From Mycobacterium kyogaense (GTDB taxonomy: Bacteria > Actinomycetota > Actinomycetes > Mycobacteriales > Mycobacteriaceae): a DNA stretch of 33,847 bases. The stretch is taken from assembly GCF_003254575.1 (NCBI RefSeq), contig NZ_QJUA01000048.1, forward strand, positions 1-33,847. Reading direction: 5' to 3'. A model generated the notes under the pieces. It ran no database searches. It was not told where the DNA came from and saw nothing but the letters and a program-made list of their open reading frames with translations. Of this stretch, positions 31,556 through 33,847 are shown piece by piece (the first letter of the stretch is position 1; every line of letters begins with the position of its first letter). The position numbers were made by a program, and so were the translations under genes.

Positions 31556-32569
31556 TCATCGCGGTGCGAGGAATCCCACCCGGTCATATACCCGTGCCAG
31601 CGTCTTGGCAGACACTTCACGGGCGCGGTGCGCGCCCGCCGCCAGCACGTTCTCCAGTTCGGCCGGATCTGCGAGGTACTCGTCGACGCGCGCTTTGATC
31701 GGGGTGACGAATTCGACGACGGCGTCGGCCGTCTCCTTCTTCAGGTCGCCGTACCCGCGGCCGGCATAGCCGGCGACCAGGTCCTCGACGGAGTTGCCCG
31801 TCACCGCCGACTGGATCGTCAGCAGGTTCGAGACCCCCGGCTTGGCCTCCGGATCGAACCGGATCTCGCGCTCGCTGTCGGTGACGGCGGAGCGGATCTT
31901 CTTGGCCGTGCGGGCCGGGTCGTCGAGCAGGCTGATCAACCCGGCGTCGGTGGCCGCGGACTTGCTCATCTTGGCGGTCGGATCGGCGAGGTCGTAGATC
32001 TTCGCGGTGGCCTTGGGGATCATCGCTTCGGGGATGACGAACGTGTCGGGGAAGCGCGCGTTGACGCGCTGAGCGACGTCGCGGGCGAGCTCGAGGTGCT
32101 GGCGCTGATCCTCACCGACCGGCACCAGATCGGTGTCGTACAGCAGCACGTCGGCGGCCATCAGGATCGGATAGGTGAACAGGCCGACCGTCTGCGCGTC
32201 GGCGCCGTGCTTGGCCGACTTGTCCTTGAACTGCGTCATCCGCGACGCCTGCCCGAAACCGGTGAAACAGCCCAGCACCCAAGCCAATTCGCTGTGTTGG
32301 GGCACATGGCTCTGCACGAACACCGTGGCGCGGGCCGGGTCGACACCCAGGGCCAGATACTGCGCGGCGGTGGCCAGCGTGCGGCGGCGCAGCGTCGCGG
32401 GATCCTGGGCGAGGGTGATCGCGTGCAGGTCCACCACACAGAAGTAGGCGTCGTGACCGTCCTGCAGACCGACCCATTGCGCGACCGCGCCGAGGGCATT
32501 GCCCAGATGCAGGGAGTCGGACGTCGGTTGCGCGCCGGAGAAGACGACGGGCTTGGCTGGAGTGCTCAT
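31556..32569 (-). CDS. trpS: Tryptophanyl-tRNA synthetase
   Basis: Class I aminoacyl-tRNA synthetase charging tRNA-Trp. The 337-residue protein has the HIGH-equivalent HLGN at 21-24 (SLHLGNALGA), GEDQRQH at 152-158 and KMSKS at 200-204, all family features, with length normal for bacterial TrpS. ATG 32569 gives the standard N-terminus STPAKPVVFSGAQPTSD; upstream in-frame codons lie within the neighbouring promoter region. The ribosome site is weak (TGGACC). It heads a two-gene unit with the YihY-type gene, and is divergent from the secreted hydrolase across 91 nt. Confidence 0.97.
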   Translation of the reverse strand: MSTPAKPVVFSGAQPTSDSLHLGNALGAVAQWVGLQDGHDAYFCVVDLHAITLAQDPATLRRRTLATAAQYLALGVDPARATVFVQSHVPQHSELAWVLGCFTGFGQASRMTQFKDKSAKHGADAQTVGLFTYPILMAADVLLYDTDLVPVGEDQRQHLELARDVAQRVNARFPDTFVIPEAMIPKATAKIYDLADPTAKMSKSAATDAGLISLLDDPARTAKKIRSAVTDSEREIRFDPEAKPGVSNLLTIQSAVTGNSVEDLVAGYAGRGYGDLKKETADAVVEFVTPIKARVDEYLADPAELENVLAAGAHRAREVSAKTLARVYDRVGFLAPR

Positions 32570-32660
32570 GATGAGGTCCAGTTTTTCACGCGCCGTCGCG
32601 GTTTCGTCCGGCGGCCGACCGGCGGCGCTCGGTAGCATGCCCGCAACCGAGGGGGTTCCT

Positions 32661-33686
32661 ATGCGGCGGTGGGCGTCGATCCTTGTCCTGCTCGTGCTCG
32701 CGGCGCTCCTGGGTGGCGGCCCTGCGCACGCGGCACCCGGCCACGCCGTCGTCATCGTCTCCGGCGGCGACGCGGTCAGCCCGTTCACCACCCCTGATGC
32801 GGCTTGCCGGTCCGGCCTGGCCGCCGGCAACACCGATACCGCGCTGCGGGAGAACCTGCTCGCCGCGGGCCACACCGTCTACACGTCCCCGGCGATGGCC
32901 GGTCGCGGTCCCGTCGTCGACCAGGGCGGGTTCGGCGCGTTCGGCGACTGCCCCATCACGCTGCCCGAGATCATGACCGTCGACTCGAGAGCATCCATCG
33001 ATTTGGCCGGCGAACATCTCGCCCGCTTTCTCACCTACCTTCACGACACACGTGGAGTCGACGTCGTCGACGTCGTGGGCCATTCGATGGGCGGGCTGTA
33101 CTCGCGCGCGGCGATTCGCGTGCTGCAGAGTCTCGGTTCGCCGATCCGCATCCGCTCGCTGACAACGCTGGGCACGCCCTGGGAGGGATCGTTCCTGTCC
33201 GACTACGCCAACGGCATCACCCCGTTGGCGGACTGCGCGGGCGACGCCTACTGCGAGAAGGCGTCTCTGGCGATGGCCGCCGAGGTGACCCGGTTGCAGA
33301 CCGGATCGGGGCGGGAGGTCAACCAGGGATATCTGATGGGCCCGCACGGCTGGAACGAATACCAGGCCGGCGTGCTGGACCAGATCCCCGTCGTCCTGAT
33401 CGGCGGCGCCCGCTTCACCCGCCCGGCACCGGTCAACCCGATGGTGTGGCCCAACGACGGCATCGTGACCACGCGAAGCGCGCTGGCCACCGACATCAGC
33501 GACCGCGTGCTGCCGCACCGCCGCTGTGTGTCCTTCGACGACACCCACAGCATCTTCGTCTCGGATTCGGTTGGCCTGCCGTGGGATACGGGCATGACGT
33601 GGGATCCGCGGGTGTTCGACTTGGTGCGGGGGGCGATCAACGACGCCGACGGCGCGCTAGCGACCCCTACCCGCGTCGGCTGCTGA
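32661..33686 (+). CDS. Secreted alpha/beta hydrolase, lipase/esterase-like
   Basis: 341-residue exported serine hydrolase. Signal peptide 1-24 (MRRWASILVLLVLAALLG, then GGPAHA with cleavage before APG). The nucleophile elbow GHSMG at 140-144 gives Ser142; likely acid and base are in WPNDGIVT and DDTHSIF. Cysteines near 49, 97 and in ADCAGDAYCEK suggest disulfides in the exported protein. The general pattern recalls triacylglycerol lipases (LipA/Lip-type), but mycobacterial secreted esterases are diverse. GAGGGGG lies about 6 nt before the ATG. The stop is directly followed by the palindromic motif and the second IS end. Confidence 0.87.
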   Translation: MRRWASILVLLVLAALLGGGPAHAAPGHAVVIVSGGDAVSPFTTPDAACRSGLAAGNTDTALRENLLAAGHTVYTSPAMAGRGPVVDQGGFGAFGDCPITLPEIMTVDSRASIDLAGEHLARFLTYLHDTRGVDVVDVVGHSMGGLYSRAAIRVLQSLGSPIRIRSLTTLGTPWEGSFLSDYANGITPLADCAGDAYCEKASLAMAAEVTRLQTGSGREVNQGYLMGPHGWNEYQAGVLDQIPVVLIGGARFTRPAPVNPMVWPNDGIVTTRSALATDISDRVLPHRRCVSFDDTHSIFVSDSVGLPWDTGMTWDPRVFDLVRGAINDADGALATPTRVGC

Positions 33687-33720
33687 GCGATTTCGGCGTG
33701 TTTGCCGTCGCTCAGCGACG
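33686..33720. repeat. Palindromic intergenic motif abutting the IS end (right copy)
   Basis: Follows the lipase stop. CGTCGCT and AGCGACG flank a central C at 33713 (33706-33720), and the distal part reads GCGATTTCGGCGTG. It is the inverted counterpart of 128-162 with four differences. The strong inner hairpin could terminate lipase transcription. Confidence 0.5.
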
Positions 33721-33847
33721 TGTGGTGTCTCGGGACATCGCTGACATTTGTGTCGCGGGACATCGCTGACACTCATGATGGCGGTTTGGGTTCGCGGGTG
33801 CGGTAGGTACGGGCGGTTTTATCGGCCTGTTGGTAGCGGCGTGTGGG
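33721..33847 (-). mobile_element. Right end of an IS481-like insertion sequence, second inverted copy (partial)
   Basis: Exact reverse complement of 1-127. The terminus TGTGGTGTC begins at 33721, and the two 21-bp direct repeats lie at 33726-33746 and 33751-33771. The element continues beyond the window. Confidence 0.65.
33773..33847 (-). CDS. IS481-family-like transposase, C-terminal 24 residues only (second copy)
   Basis: Mirror copy of the fragment at 1-75, with identical residues and the stop at 33773-33775. The rest of the gene is outside the window. Same caveats on family assignment. Confidence 0.55.
   Translation of the reverse strand, partial: PTRRYQQADKTARTYRTREPKPPS

Noticed and set aside
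32499..32660. Longer N-terminus for the secreted hydrolase
   Set aside because: It would overlap trpS and bury the signal peptide; ATG 32661 has GAGGGGG upstream and begins a classic signal sequence.
1..33847. Composite transposon carrying the whole region as cargo
   Set aside because: The interior follows conserved chromosomal gene order, including sdh and trpS, so the two IS copies more likely inserted independently or simply mark contig ends.

Overview
The window is high-G+C actinobacterial DNA, most likely from a fast-growing, pigmented Mycobacterium/Mycolicibacterium. The gene order matches my memory of the M. tuberculosis stretch Rv3313c-Rv3336c: add-deoA-cdd, divergent sdhCDAB, an Rv3329-type aminotransferase, dacB1, an Rv3335c-type membrane protein and trpS. 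Several blocks absent from that stretch are interleaved. These are a CGNR regulator with a hydrolase, a PRC/MgtE_N protein with an NRAMP-like transporter, an aromatic-carotenoid operon and a polyamine-type catabolic cluster.

Layout. 1-127: end of an IS481-like element. 161-3019: leftward pyrimidine/purine nucleoside salvage operon (cdd, deoA, add). 3209-6647: rightward succinate dehydrogenase sdhCDAB. 6619-8596: leftward AI-2E-family membrane protein and an alpha/beta hydrolase with an Asp nucleophile. 8683-11234: rightward CGNR zinc-finger regulator, a PRC-barrel/MgtE_N protein and an NRAMP-like transporter with altered metal-site motifs. 11382-18080: isoprenoid/carotenoid block, with rightward idi facing a leftward overlapping operon crtE-crtI-crtB-crtU-Rieske oxygenase. 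18407-27168: two paralogous APC permeases, a universal stress protein, a leftward aldehyde dehydrogenase, a divergent Lrp regulator translationally coupled to a class III aminotransferase, and a strictosidine-synthase-like beta-propeller. 27329-27841: a small secreted protein and a 50-residue protein sharing one terminator. 27966-33686: metallophosphoesterase, D,D-carboxypeptidase, YihY-type membrane protein, trpS and a secreted lipase-like protein. 33721-33847: a second, inverted copy of the same IS end.

How the genes work together. The salvage genes deaminate and phosphorolyse nucleosides. Sdh feeds electrons from succinate into the quinone pool. Idi and CrtE supply GGPP, CrtB and CrtI make lycopene, and CrtU aromatises beta-rings. 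A lycopene cyclase is needed in between and is not present here. The adjacent Rieske oxygenase carries both iron-binding motifs and could modify the carotenoid end group. In the polyamine-type block, permeases would import an amine, the aminotransferase would make an aminoaldehyde and the dehydrogenase would oxidise it, probably under control of the Lrp protein.

Most interesting signals. (1) Upstream of the first permease and between the aldehyde dehydrogenase and lrp there are three copies each of an 11-bp motif, with the same 32/31-bp spacing. (2) A Rieske oxygenase is fused into the crtU operon. (3) The NRAMP-like transporter has DPAG/APW where classical NRAMPs have DPGN/MPH, and is coupled to an MgtE_N-domain protein. 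(4) The two terminal IS ends abut the same palindromic motif in inverted orientation. (5) A 57-bp imperfect palindrome lies between convergent genes.

I saw no tRNA, rRNA, CRISPR array or recognisable riboswitch. All functional calls rest on motifs and family recall; no database search was run.
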